Assembly: GCA_001599595.1 (NCBI GenBank)
Contig: BCHH01000003.1
Location: 3,515,151 to 3,579,150, forward strand
Origin: Beverwykella pulmonaria
Taxonomy: Eukaryota; Ascomycota; Dothideomycetes; Pleosporales; Melanommataceae
Length of the DNA stretch: 64,000 nt
Reading direction: 5' to 3'
Part shown: piece by piece, positions 51,561-63,200 of the stretch
How positions within the stretch are numbered: position 1 is the first letter of the stretch
Layout: each line of letters begins with the position of its first letter
The notes under the pieces: model-generated
Databases searched by the model: none
Told to the model about the DNA's origin: nothing
The model's input: only the letters and a program-made list of their open reading frames with translations
Made by a program: the position numbers and the translations under genes

Positions 51561-53633
51561 TGTCGAGGGTGGCAGACCTTGGTCGCAGTTCAAATTGCTG
51601 CGCAGCGGTTTGCGACACACGGGAGCCGGATGAAATCAGAAGCGTAACAGCTGGCGACATGCTGATATGAGGACGGGCGGCTGCAAGTATTTCAACACAG
51701 GACGGCAATGGACAGCGAGCGCAGGGTGCGATGGCTGGGAGAGCTCATTGGCGGCGCTGATTGGTGTCGCTGTTTCGCTGGCAGAGTGCGTGCATCCAGA
51801 GAGCTGCATCTGTTAACCGCCGGGCGGGGTCCACGTCATGCACGGCCAATCCGTGGAGGAGCGACAACTAGACACTCCTGTGCGGATCAGCGTCGTTGCG
51901 ATGAAGCTCTGCATCGACAGCACGGTGGTTGTCGTTGACGTTGAATCGCGACTGTCAACCAGCTGTTTCCTGCTGTTAAAACGTTGCAAACAACATTGTT
52001 TCGCGAGTTTACCCTGGAGAAACATGCCCCAAATCCCAAAATACCCCTCCCCTCCCGCATGAATCGCGCCGCGGCCCCAGTTCGCCAGTAACGAGCTCCA
52101 GCACAGTGCGGGAGACAGCCGGCCCGCATGCATAAATGTTTTCCCTGTCGGTCTCGATAATCATTGTTTCTGTGCTTTCCGATTCGCCAGCTACATCACT
52201 TTGTTTCTCTAAGCGCCCAGGGCCAGCCCGTCACAAGCCACCATTAACTCTCTTCTTTCCCTTCGGCGAGGCGTCCAGCCCAAAAAGCAGCCAAAAGTGA
52301 ACATCCCAGAGCCGTCACATCTTAGACCCGCAAGGCAATTCACGCGTCTGTTCATGCGAATGCGATCACACCATAATCATGCTGACGACCCAATCCGCGA
52401 CCGCTATCGCGAGCATGTTGATGATAGCCACGATTGGGCAACTATCGCACTCGATTCATGCCATTGACTCGGATATTTGACCCACAGAGCCGCCCCCAAC
52501 GAACTTCGAAGAGAATCCTGTCAGCTCTTCAACTTGAGACAGAGCGACCCCAAAATGTATGGACCTCGGGCTGAGTTTTGGTAGAACAAAGACGATCCTT
52601 TTGCCTAGGGTCTTAATTTAACAGAAGTCCAACGAGCTCTCTTCCAAACGTGGTAAAATGTAGTACAACCTGAGGAATGAGTACTACCCGTCAGAGGAGT
52701 AAGTCCGGAAGAGCTGCAGTCACGTGCGGGCAGCGTTATGCCGAGAAGCAACACCCCTGAAGAGTTCACGATAGAGTATTTCATTGTAAATCTAAATAGG
52801 CAAACATGCTAAGTTTGATTTTGTTACCCGCACAGCTATTGTTACTCCTTCTTTTAAGGGTTGTAGATGGACCTACATCTCCCCTAGTAGCGCACAGCAC
52901 TTCTACGTAATTGAGCGTGCTTAAGCGTATAACAATTTGAATAGTGATGAATTGCCTATACATCTGCTCCTCTACCACCTTAAGGATGCGTACAAGCGCA
53001 ATCACGAGGAGCGTTTCTCTAAGGGTTCTGCTATTTTTGATGTCTAAAGCGCAAAGCTCTTTGTTATCGGCCTGTCTTCAATACTTTTCTGAGATCTCGT
53101 TGGGACAAATTCTTAGTTTCAGAGGGAACGGAAGAATTATAGAAAGGGGAAGGCTTGGGCGAGGGGTACAGACGTTCGAGGTCGAAGGTAGGTTTCTGTA
53201 GTTCAGATCGGGTTTGAACGTGATTACAATGCTCGAAGCTCAACCAACTCTGCAAGAGAGTAACAACAATTCAATTTAGATGAAGAGATCTAACTGCTTA
53301 ACTTGCGATGTTGAGTTGACTACGAAGAAAGGAAATACTCAAGGAAATCCGCCTCACTTATATATTCTCATCCTTAGTCCTTCTTGGGGAGACTGCTCTC
53401 CGTGATATCTGTGGACTCTCTTGCCAATCTGAGATTAAGGAGATTAATCACGCGATCCTGATAATTTATCTTGGGTTGTCATTTTGTCCTGCGCTTTCTG
53501 ATGTGAGTAATACCTTCTGTGCCCGGGTTAGTAATACTCTCCAGCACCCTTTGCTTTCCTGGATGCTTTTGGTGAGGGCTGTTCGTAACACTAAAGTAGA
53601 CGGGATTTTAAGAACAAGCTTTAGATATGTAAA
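51561..53633. other. 2.07-kb intergenic region before the retroelement
   Basis: Upstream region of the membrane protein gene, running into AT-richer DNA from about 52600. No coding or RNA gene recognised on either strand. Confidence 0.45.
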
Positions 53634-53638
53634 GAAAC
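53634..53638. repeat. target-site duplication, left copy (GAAAC)
   Basis: GAAAC directly precedes the left LTR and recurs right after the right LTR at 57289-57293. Five base pairs is the usual Copia integrase duplication. Confidence 0.9.
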
Positions 53639-53804
53639 TGTTGGGAGTATATAGAACGTGGTGATCACGTGAGGAACTAGCGATGCTTGGCGGCATAGGA
53701 TGTGACAATCCCCTCAGCCGCACCTCACATAGCGACACATACATGGATCAACACCTCGTTTAGAACACCCCCATTGCTATTGCAATAGCCCTGGGAGACC
53801 AACA
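53639..53804 (+). repeat. left LTR (166 bp)
   Basis: Begins TGTTGGGAGTATATAGAACG and ends GAGACCAACA. Compared with the right LTR it has scattered substitutions and several indels; the largest removes part of the palindrome seen in the right LTR. Confidence 0.93.
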
Positions 53805-54726
53805 CTGATCAGTGGTTGAACTCACAGTCAACCACAGACAGCTAGGTTAACAGAAGAGACAGACCTTGAGGCTCAGGACTTTGCTGTGCCCTCCGGACCA
53901 TGTGCTAAGGAAGGTCAGCCTATTCTCGCAGGCACAACCTTCAAAGAGCTTGATCGATCGCAGGGTTCGTTTTACTACGCCCACCCACGAGACCAAGTTC
54001 GCGTCCATCACGCAGAACAACCTTCTTTACGCTGCTTGCGTCGAGATTCCGGCTTGTGCTGGATGTGGACATCAGGACCAGCGTCCGAACGAAGAAAACA
54101 CGACAAAAAGACCACCTCATTGAGTTACGCAGAGCATCGAAGACTCTGAACAATTGGTCAAAACCCTACTACACGCCAACCAACCTAGGAATGGCGTATA
54201 GGTTCTAATGGACAACAAGAAGATCTCAGTCAACATGAGACTTGTAGTTGAACGAGAGGATCCCTACGAATGGGAGAAGGCAGACCTTGACCACCAGAAC
54301 AAGCATTACGTTGGCCTCAACCCCTACTCAAGATATTACCATCCAGGAACAGACCTGAGCTCTCCCCAAGGCCAAGGCTCAATGGATTCTGTCCCCAAGG
54401 ACCTGTACTGTACTTCACTGCCTCCACAAGGATTCTCAGTCCCCAAGCCAACCAACTAGAATGTTCAATCCAATGACGAGTTAAATGTACGCCCTCTAGC
54501 GAGTACTACTATCCAACAAACCCAGACCCTCTCTCCTCAACCTCAACCTTCTCAGTCCCCGGCAAACACACCACACAAGGATTTCACTAACAATTACTGG
54601 CAAACATCTACTCAACCACCTCAGAACACATCCCAGCAGACTACACAACCCCAACTACAGCAGCCCCAATTACAGCAACCTCAGGCGTACACACCATCGC
54701 TCAGACTGCCAAAGCTCCTCACTGAG

Positions 54727-55032
54727 TTGTCAAAGTTGCATACAGATGATATGAGATTCAGCGGTGAATTGTTCGACATTCTTGACTCCAAATTGGTTAT
54801 ATTCTACAACACTTGCAGGAAGGTTGGAATCGACCCTAGCCAACACCACGACGCCTACTCCCTGATGCTGCGCGGTCGTGCTAGCAACTTCTACTACGAT
54901 CCCATTGCCCACTTCATCAACAACAACCCTAGTCAATGCCTGACTGACAGGAGATACGCTAATAATAGAGCATATGGTCGCGGATGTGGTCGCGGTGGAT
55001 TTGGAGGCAGAGATGGATTCCGAGGCGCATAA
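54727..55032 (+). pseudogene. gag-like fragment of the Copia element
   Basis: 101-codon frame with L-H-T-D-D-M-R-F-S-G, Y-S-L-M-L-R-G-R-A and a Gly/Arg-rich end. It is only part of a gag region; upstream frames (53886-54149, 54208-54459) probably belong to the same decayed reading frame. Called gag by position and composition. Confidence 0.6.
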
Positions 55033-56323
55033 CAGTATAGGCAAACTGGAGAAATATCACGGACCACTGCGACGAGCTTACACTATCATCTCTGAGGAGC
55101 TGAACGATGCTAGCCCAGATTCAATCCTGCAGATGGCTGTCAAAGCAGTTAACGATATAGCAGGCCCAAACGGTGTGGTGCCCACATTACTCGTTTTCGG
55201 CGCATATCCCCAAGTGACGGACGAATCTCCACCATCACCATCAACCTACAAGCGCGCTGAGGCTATTCGCAAAGCCACAGAGGAGCTTCGCCACCTACAA
55301 GCTAAACGGATGATCAATGACGCTCCCAGCATGAGAAACGGCCCTAACGTGCTGGATACCCTCCAATTACCACTCCAGTCAGACGTCCGTGTTTGGAGAG
55401 AGAAGGGCAGTTGGACTGGACCATGGAAACTTGTCGCTCATAAAGGTAATTATAAAGTCATCCAGCTTGGGCATGGACCTACCAAGTTCCGGACCACAGA
55501 CGTCAAACTGTATGAAACAGATCCTGCAAATAACAACACTTCAGCCCATAGAGAAATTGAGCAAGATGACAACGTTGAGACTGAACCCGAAGATAGCCGA
55601 CAGAACAACATTACCCCTAGTTCAAACGACAACCCAATTGCAGCAGAAACCACTACGCCAGCCCGTCGCGGCAGAGGCAGACCAAATGGATCTAAGAACA
55701 AGAAGAAAGCCGGGCAGAACATCGTTGATATTGATTTCGATGATCAATTCATCACTGCTATCACCAACGGATATGAGACACTTACAATGGCGTTCATGAC
55801 TGCTAAGGAGACGTCTGATTACGAATTCGCACTTAAGGCACGTCAGGATAGTTGCATCAAGGCAACAGGACCCCCATTTGAAGCTGCTCAACGCGACGAA
55901 GTCAATAGCTTAATTGGAAGAGACGTCATCCAATTCATCGACATCAATGACCCTATCGTCGCTGACAATCACATCTTTGGCTCTCGTATGGTCAGTGAGG
56001 TAAAAGGAAAGACAACCAACTCACCATATAAAAATGTCCGCATGGTTATTCAAGGATATAATAATCTTGGGAAGGAGTATATCCTCACGCAATCCCCCAC
56101 AATTCAACGTGCGAGCCAGCATCTTATCCTTGCACTAGCACCTACCCTGTTGAGGATGGGATTTACCCTTTCGCTCCGCGATATCACTCAAGCCTACACG
56201 CAATCAGCAACCCCACTCGCCCGTCTTGTCTTTGCTCACCTTCCGAAGGAGATCGCCCACAAGTATCCTGAAAGTACGATCATGCGGATTCTTAAGCCCC
56301 TTGTATGGCCTAGCAGAGACTAG
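54974..56323 (+). pseudogene. pol fragment: integrase end, AT-hook linker, N-terminal half of reverse transcriptase
   Basis: 449-codon open frame. After a short junction it shows the end of an integrase (A-V-K-A-V-N-D-I-A-G-P-N-G-V-V-P-T-L-L-V, W-R-E-K-G-S-W-T-G-P-W), then an acidic linker with T-P-A-R-R-G-R-G-R-P, then Copia RT start (E-V-N-S-L-I-G-R-D-V-I). It stops before the RT active site, at 56321-56323. Confidence 0.85.
55566..55861 (+). repeat. inverted repeat, left arm (296 bp)
   Basis: Pol linker segment whose reverse complement recurs at 56369-56664 with only scattered mismatches and no length change. Spacer is 507 bp. Confidence 0.9.
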
Positions 56324-56368
56324 AACACATTGGCCCTCAACAAACGCATCTTATGGCACATGATAAAT

Positions 56369-56664
56369 CTTGATGCAACCATCCTGACGTGCCTTAAGTG
56401 CGAATTCGTAATCAGATGTCTCCTTAGCAGTCATGAACGCTATTGTAAGTGTCTCATATCCGTTGGTGATAGCAGTGATGAATTGATCGTCAAAATCAAT
56501 ATCAACGATGTTCTGCCTGGCTTTCTTCTTGTTCTTAGATCCATTCGGTCTGCCTCTGCCGCGACGGGCTGGCGTAGTGGTTTCTGCTGCAATCGGGTTG
56601 TCGTTTGAACTAAGGGTAATGTCGTTCTGTCGGCTATCTTCGGGTTTAGTCTCAACGTTGTCAT
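56369..56664 (-). repeat. inverted repeat, right arm (296 bp)
   Basis: Reverse-complement copy of 55566-55861. Read on minus it encodes the same linker peptide with a few replacements (for example E to K, N to D, M to I). Confidence 0.9.
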
Positions 56665-56725
56665 TTAAGATCAAATCAGCGAAGCTATTTGTATTCGTCA
56701 ACGGCTCATTGAAAACAACAAAGAT

Positions 56726-56929
56726 TTGAACTCCCAGTTAGGATATCTAATCGTCATTGCAAATGAAACCCCCGGAGAGAGCAAGTTTGATATCATGGCT
56801 CTACGCCAGTCATACGAGCGACGTGAGCTCCAGGAGATTCGGTGGATCAACGGCAACGACAATCCTGCCGACGCATTCACCAAGGTTATGCTAAACAACG
56901 CTCTTAAAACCCTTGTCGACACGAACTAG
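56726..56929 (+). pseudogene. RNase H end of Copia pol
   Basis: Frame with N-S-Q-L-G-Y-L-I, I-R-W-I-N-G-N-D-N-P-A-D-A-F-T-K, the typical end of Copia RNase H. It is separated from the RT part by the inverted repeat. Confidence 0.8.
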
Positions 56930-57111
56930 CTCTGCATACGAATTGAAGGTTGGGTCAACCATTCAAACGGTCAATCTAGTCAGTCACGTGGTTAATCCGA
57001 TGGGAGTTCTCCTCACCTTCTAGCTCAAGTTGAGCGTCCGTTCGTTACATGTTTTCTTCTTCTTATTTGATTGCAATTGAAAACGACAACGACAAAAGAA
57101 AGAGTTGCCAG

Positions 57112-57288
57112 TGTTGGGAGTATATAGAACGTAGTGCCTCACGTGGTGATCACGTGAGGCACTAGCGATGCTTGGTGGTAGAGGGATGGGACAATCCCCT
57201 CAGCCGCACCTCACATAGAGACACATACATGAATCAACACCTCGTTTAGAACCCCCATTGCTATTGCAATAGTCCTGTGAGACCAACA
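57112..57288 (+). repeat. right LTR (177 bp) with internal palindrome
   Basis: Same ends as the left LTR. Contains a perfect 14-bp inverted repeat (57132-57145 and 57151-57164, 5-nt loop), each arm carrying CACGTG. Confidence 0.93.
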
Positions 57289-57293
57289 GAAAC
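57289..57293. repeat. target-site duplication, right copy (GAAAC)
   Basis: Identical to 53634-53638; follows the right LTR without a gap. Confidence 0.9.
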
Positions 57294-57784
57294 CATGGCG
57301 GCAACAATTTCTTTAGATAATCCTATTGTGACACTTGAATCTAGGGTCCTAAAAGGCCTATACAAAACATACTCTAAGCCATGGTGTTGAGCTTTTGCCA
57401 CTTATTTGCCACCCTATCGCACCCTCCTACTGATCTCTATATTTAGACAATCTCGTGACTGTAGCTCGGCCTGGGCACTTGAATACCTCCCTCGCGATCA
57501 TCACTGGTTCGGCATTTCAATTTGTCTTTGGTAGCTATAATGAAACGAGTCCCATTTTCTTGCCAGCTATGTGGTACCGGCCAAGAGACACAAACTCCCT
57601 AGATACCTCGCACCCAACTCTTCATTAGCGCGAGCTGGTAAAACATACCTGTTCTAAAAAGGGTTGTGGGAGCTTACCATTGGCAAAGCCGAACAGTACA
57701 AAGAATGAAGTCCAGTGCACTGGACAAGGAATTGGCCAGTCCTGAAAGGCGTGTGATCAAGATGATGGGTGGCATAATCGGCCT
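57294..57784. other. convergent-side intergenic region right of the retroelement
   Basis: 491 bp to the stop codon of the splicing factor gene. No gene seen; short frame 57666-57869 overlaps that gene's end and is ignored. Confidence 0.5.
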
Positions 57785-59833
57785 TCATTTCCCTTCCGCT
57801 AGCTCAATCAACTCGTTTCCAAGACCGATAGGTTTCCATTTGCTCTTGTCCTTCTTTTCAGCGGCGTAGAGAACGTCGCCGCGCATATATACGACGACCC
57901 CACCACGTCCGATCGCATTGGCCGTAATTCGGAAGAGAGGAAGCCCAGTTGTTGGATGTGCCTCGCGTAGTGGAATCAACAGCAAATTCTCCTCGCTGCA
58001 CCAATCTTCAACAATATCTTTGAAGGTCGCCTCCTCCACCTCTATTCGACGGGGAGCCTCTTTGCTAGGTGTATCGACCGGTCGGGGCGTTTCTGGGGCT
58101 GGTTGTTCGATCTCTTCGCTCAGGTGGCCTTCATCGATACTGCGGTTAATCATCTGCAACCCCTTGTCCCATTGCTCTGTGAGTGAGGGCAGCTCCGACA
58201 ATTCTGAAGGAATTTGCTCCCTCCACCATTTCCACCATTCTGCTATCTCTCCGAAATCAACGTTTTCAGAATCTTCAAGCCACATTTTCAAGATTGATAA
58301 AAACTTTGGAAAAAACTCGGCGACAAGTACCTCTCCCATAATCGCTGGGGACTTGAATATAGAACTGAAGCTCAAGACTTGCAAAAGTGGATCGAGATTT
58401 TGACCCGTAGGGTCCACTTCGAAGTTTGACCGAAGATGGCTACTCAGTTTAGGAATCTGGGTGTTGACGAGGATGCGGTCAAAATCCGGAAGCACTCTAT
58501 ACAGAGAAAGTCCGGGGAGTGGACCTCGTGAGACGTCCCAGATGTCTAGCATAGCACGAAGTTTTCCTTTAAGACTTGAGAGCAGACCGGCCGCAAGATG
58601 ATCTGGGAAGAGTTGCAGCATCGGAATCACCCACAAGTGTGGCAGATTCTTGGATTTCTTCTTGAGAGCGAGGCGAGGGTTAAAGTCTTGTACAGCCCTG
58701 GTAAGCTTCGCCACAAGTTCGTTCAATATTTTGTTGAAAACGAAGCGGGGCAGAAGGGGCTCCATTGTTTGGATGAGCGAAAGCATGGATGACGGCATTT
58801 CTGGGTCCCAAGAAAGAATAGCCTCGCGTAGTTTTGGAAGTACCAGAGTTAGGATCAAGCTCTCGTATGGCGTGGTCGTTTTCTTCCTGGGTTTGTTAAG
58901 TTCCGGTGCATGAGGCGACCTGTTTGCCTTGAGAATTGCGTCCAATTTCATAAGTTGTGCGACAACAAGTGTATGCATGGGATCCTCCAGGGGTGCCCAA
59001 GTCAATATAGCGTCGCGGAGAAGGGGATGTACGGCAGCGATAAGGAGCGTCTCGTCCTGGTGCCCTAGGGAAATAGTTTCGAACTTCGCGAGAACCCCCT
59101 CTAAGGAGCTTAGCTTCTGCAATTCTCGTGCGACCTCTAATACCCGAGAAGCGGTATCAATCTCATCCTCAAGAGCGTCCAAGTCCCGTTTCAGCTGCTG
59201 CTCCTCGGATGCAACAAGTCCCCGCTCTTCAGCCAGGGAATTCCAGGCCTCGGCGTATGCTTCTAGGTCTCTTTTGGCGCGTGTCGCAATCCGTGCTGTC
59301 TCCGATTCAGCGGGGACAACACCACGAAGGCTCAATTCCGACGAATCCGTGATCTGCTTTTGCGGTCCGCGCATGTCCAAAACCTGTTTGAGAGTCGAAG
59401 GAATATGGAGTCCATCCGCCTCCAAATCTTTTACTGAATATTTGACCTTAGACCGGCTCGGTGTTGATGTACCGGAAGTTGTGAGACCCTTCTTGATCTT
59501 CCTTCGGCGCTTCTGCGCCTCGCGCTCCTCCTCTGATGAGTCCACGTAAACTTCTCCACGTCTCTCCGCAGCCCTCTTCTCCTCGAGCTTGTGCTGAGCA
59601 GTTTTCTCTTTGATGGCGCCCAAGCCCACGCCCATTGGGCGAACTACAACCTCCACAGGGGTTAAAATGCCGCTTTTGTTTAATCCTAGTCCTTCTCCTT
59701 CCACGTGACCCATCTTAGCCATCATCCGCTGTGCAAAAGACATCTTCTTCCCGGCAGAGTCGCCGCTCTTGGCGCTCTTGCGGGAGCCATCTTGGGGGTC
59801 GTCGCCCTTGCGTTTGAATGGCGGGCGCTCCAT
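57785..59833 (-). CDS. G-patch spliceosome disassembly factor (Spp382/Ntr1, TFIP11 type)
   Basis: Intronless, 682 residues. A basic start is followed by a G-patch (F-A-Q-R-M-M-A-K-M-G-H-V-E-G-E-G-L-G, then G-L-G-A-I, residues about 32-75), a basic coiled-coil linker, and a long helical GC-rich-sequence-factor-like (GCFC/TIP) domain with P-H-L-W-V-I-P-M-L-Q-L-F and W-W-K-W-W-R-E. The C-terminal domain has L-L-L-I-P-L-R-E-A-H and G-L-P-L-F-R-I-T-A-N-A. Proteins of this plan activate the DEAH helicase Prp43 through the G-patch to release intron-lariat spliceosomes in the nucleus. The start is the first ATG. A good match over the whole length. Confidence 0.93.
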   Translation of the reverse strand: MERPPFKRKGDDPQDGSRKSAKSGDSAGKKMSFAQRMMAKMGHVEGEGLGLNKSGILTPVEVVVRPMGVGLGAIKEKTAQHKLEEKRAAERRGEVYVDSSEEEREAQKRRRKIKKGLTTSGTSTPSRSKVKYSVKDLEADGLHIPSTLKQVLDMRGPQKQITDSSELSLRGVVPAESETARIATRAKRDLEAYAEAWNSLAEERGLVASEEQQLKRDLDALEDEIDTASRVLEVARELQKLSSLEGVLAKFETISLGHQDETLLIAAVHPLLRDAILTWAPLEDPMHTLVVAQLMKLDAILKANRSPHAPELNKPRKKTTTPYESLILTLVLPKLREAILSWDPEMPSSMLSLIQTMEPLLPRFVFNKILNELVAKLTRAVQDFNPRLALKKKSKNLPHLWVIPMLQLFPDHLAAGLLSSLKGKLRAMLDIWDVSRGPLPGLSLYRVLPDFDRILVNTQIPKLSSHLRSNFEVDPTGQNLDPLLQVLSFSSIFKSPAIMGEVLVAEFFPKFLSILKMWLEDSENVDFGEIAEWWKWWREQIPSELSELPSLTEQWDKGLQMINRSIDEGHLSEEIEQPAPETPRPVDTPSKEAPRRIEVEEATFKDIVEDWCSEENLLLIPLREAHPTTGLPLFRITANAIGRGGVVVYMRGDVLYAAEKKDKSKWKPIGLGNELIELAEGK

Positions 59834-60231
59834 GATCGCGGAGTCGCAAGTGAGATCGGGGGGGTGTATCGGTTTGTCTGCCTAGTTGATTCTAGCACAG
59901 CAGTCAAGAGGATCCTGTGGGCTCTGTGTGCGGTCCTGGTGTATCTACCAGCGTAGGTTATGACTGGGATGGGGTGTTTCTCGTGGGAAGTGGTGGGTCG
60001 CGGTGGGTGAGGTTGTGGTTGGGGGTGAAAGAGATGAAATAACTTTAGCGTCGTGGTTGTGGAAAGTGCATCGGGTGACTAAACATTCTGCAGTCCGCGG
60101 CGCTCTCATTGGCTAGACTCCTATCGCATGCTCAACAATGTAAACCAGCGAGACTCCCCTTTTCTAACAAAACAAACCCACGAAAACACCCAGCTCCAGA
60201 GCGCTGACGGCCATCCTCTCCCTCGCCCGCC
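59834..60231. promoter_or_regulatory. divergent promoter region
   Basis: 398 bp between the starts of the splicing factor gene and the Met-rich-tail protein gene. No defined element; GT-rich on plus strand near 59960-60060. Confidence 0.4.
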
Positions 60232-63200
60232 ATGGCTTCGTCCACCTCGCCCACATCCATATCGCATCCAATGCCTCGCCGCACGCTCGAAGACCCACCC
60301 GCGGACCTCCGCCATCCAACGCCTGATCTGCAGACACTGCAAGGGGCATACGTGAGCAACATCGAGCGCCTGGAGGAGCACGCGGAGCGCCTGAGCGAGC
60401 AGGGCTCCGATCTGGGAGAAGAGATTCGGAAGCTGCAGTTGGAACAGAAGCTGTCAGACAGCCGTCGCTCTTCGTTGCTATCTGGCCCAAATGCCGACGA
60501 GCTCACCAGACATTTCAGCAACAGAAGCCGCAATACCTCCACCGGCTCCTACACGAACTCGATCGTTGATGTCAATGGCCAAGCTAGATGGGGCGGCTAC
60601 TCTCCGACGGGCTATGTCAGCTCACACGCCTCGGGCTCATTTACGCAGCGGCAGCGCTCGGCTTCGAGGGCATCACGACTCGGCCAGGTTGTACACATGG
60701 ATGGCAACGACCCAGTCTCGCGCGTCCCAGTGGAGAACCCCAGATCTGTTCCAACCACAGCCCGAAGAAACAGCTCACCCCCGGCTCCAAGCCAACGCTC
60801 CGTATCCTCCTTCACGCTCAAGTACGACCAAATTGCGCAGGAAATTCAAGAAGGTCTACATCTCGGGATTGAACATGATCATCACCTAGAGACCATGCAG
60901 CAAGAGAACTACGACGAACACCATTACCAGAACCGCCACGACCTCCCTGATCGACCCCCAACGGCTGCTTCAACAGACACAACGCATCAGGCGCGGACAC
61001 TATGGCAGGATTTTGATGGAGTACACACAGTTCCTGACACTGTATTGGAAGAAGAGCCGTCACACTCCCAAGCCAGCGGGAGTCGAAATTCGTCTTTTCA
61101 AACCATGACCCCAGAACTCCCACTTCCACAGCAAGGCGCGCCGCCCCCTGATGACGGCATGGTCTTTTATCCAGCTCCTGTTCCGAAAATGCTCAATCTT
61201 CCTAAACGACTGTCGCAGCTTCCCGCTGCCAACATGCAAGCCCGGCGACGTACCCAGCTTTTGGAGTCGATGCAAGTGGAGAACAGGAAGTCTGCGCCGT
61301 GGCTCTCTGATGCCAGCTTAGACAAGCAAAACAGAAAGAGCATGGACCCACGAAAAAGCAGACAGAGCCTCGCAAATCTGCCTCCTCAGCTCCGAGCGAG
61401 TGCGTACTTTGACCAACTCGGACCCGCGCAGGAATTTGAGGTCAAAGGTGCATCTGCCGAAGACACTCTGGATAGCATCCTAGAAGCCTCAGCTCATGCA
61501 CCCGTCTCTGCTTTCACAGACCACCCATTCGCTGGACACGTAGGTGATGAGGTCTATGGCAAAGAGCATACCCGGAAAACCTCCAAAGTGAATGAAACGG
61601 AAAAATTCGAGGTACGGAAGAGCCGCAGCTCTCTCAACCTTCTCGATACCCGACGGAACTCTAATGGCGAGCTCTTGAACAAGCTGAAGAAGCGTAACAG
61701 CTCTGCAGATCTTAATATGCTCACTGTTCGAGCCGCTGAGAGTCGAATGAGCTTGGGCGATGAGCTTGATGACGCAGACCAGGAAACTAGGGATCACCAA
61801 CCAGAAGGTTACATAGCACCAGCTGGAGGTTCCATTGATGGCGAGCACGTGGCACACCTTCACGATGATCCTGAAGAGCGGGAGGAGGAGGAGGGGGAAG
61901 AAGAAGAAGAAGAGCCCGGGGAGCAATACGTAGGCCCTCCAACAACGCTCCTTGCTGAGCTTCAAATGCGTAAGCAACAACAAAAGACTCGTAATCTAAC
62001 TGCTGCTACCGCGTTCCCTAATGGCATGCACGCAACCCTCCTTGAGCTTGATGCGGTGGCGGAGATTGAGAAGAACAAGCGCAAGGGACAGAAAGTCAAT
62101 CTAGCTTGGGAAGCTCAGCAACTGAATGACGACTCGGACGACTCGGACGACGACGTACCGCTGGGAGTCCTTTTCCCTGGCCGTGACGGTCTTGTCAACA
62201 AACGAGCTGGAGCCCCTCAGCAACAGGCCTCTGACTGGGACCGACCCCTAGGACTCATTGCGCAGAGAGAGTTAGAAGATAATGAACCTCTCAGTCGGCG
62301 CCGTGACAGGCTTATTGGCGCTGACCAAGGAAGAACAAGAGACCTTAGCCCGGATAAGCGTCAGGACTACCTCGCTGTTCCCACGACTACAACGCCTGGG
62401 CCCGATTCGGAGGAAGATGAAGGAGAGACTCTTGCACAACGTATTCGCCGTCTCAAGGATCGACAGGGTCTTGACAACGCACTTGGTGCTGATGTTCGGA
62501 AAAGCACTGTAAGCGGTGAGTTTGCTGCTGAAATGATGAGTCAGTTTGGTGTACACGAAGAAGAAGAGAAGCCCAAGGCAGCACCATCTCCAGGACCGGA
62601 AGAGGAGGAGGAAACACTTGGCCAACGGCGCGCACGACTGCAGGCTGAAGCCATGGCTGCTCGGCCTCCCATGCGAGGATCCATGAGCATGGCGGACATT
62701 CTTGCGGCGCATCCAATCGACAACACCAATCAAGTGCACAAGATCTCCGATCAGATGCTATTAGCATCCATGCCTCAGAACAGTCTTCTGCACCAAAACG
62801 CGAAGAAGCAGGATCGTCTCAAAGCTGACAGGTTGGAACAAACCAAGCGGATCTCTAGCTTTGGCAGCCTTGAACAGCCCCTTCTAGGAAATATGGAGAA
62901 AGGAGCCGAAGAGCAACCTATTGCCGCTAAGATCCAGGCCTACAAGAACCATATGGCTGGTGGGTATATGTCTGGCCCGAATACAGCACCGGCTTCCGCT
63001 CCGTCCACGATGTTCAACAGACAAAGGATGGGCGGCATCACTCCTGCAATGTCCAGCATGAACCTCCCAGGGCAACGCGACAGCTATTTCCCTCAACCAA
63101 ATATGGGCATGGCTGGTACACCCTTTGGCATGAACAACGGCATGGCAATGACGCCAAATGGCTACGGAATGCCAGCGTCAAACATGACCATGATGCCACA

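Larger units (their letters stand above)
53639..57288 (+). mobile_element. Copia-type LTR retrotransposon, internally deleted
   Basis: Complete insertion of 3650 bp bounded by LTRs with TGTTGG...CCAACA ends and a perfect GAAAC duplication. Between them lie gag-like sequence (54727-55032, ending in Arg/Gly-rich repeats) and the C-terminal part of integrase joined almost directly to it (from about 55040; protease and most of integrase are missing). Then come an AT-hook-bearing linker and the first half of a Copia reverse transcriptase (K-N-V-R-M-V-I-Q-G-Y, Y-I-L-T-Q-S-P-T-I), which breaks off near 56323. An inverted copy of the linker follows, then the RNase H end (Q-L-G-Y-L-I, N-P-A-D-A-F-T-K). 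The catalytic Y-x-D-D region is absent, so the copy cannot move by itself. Purine-rich sequence precedes the right LTR (57091-57105). Confidence 0.92.

Noticed and set aside
56330..56729. Plus-strand frames in the right arm of the inverted repeat as a new gene
   Set aside because: They are the antisense of the Copia linker; the minus reading gives the same peptide as 55566-55861.
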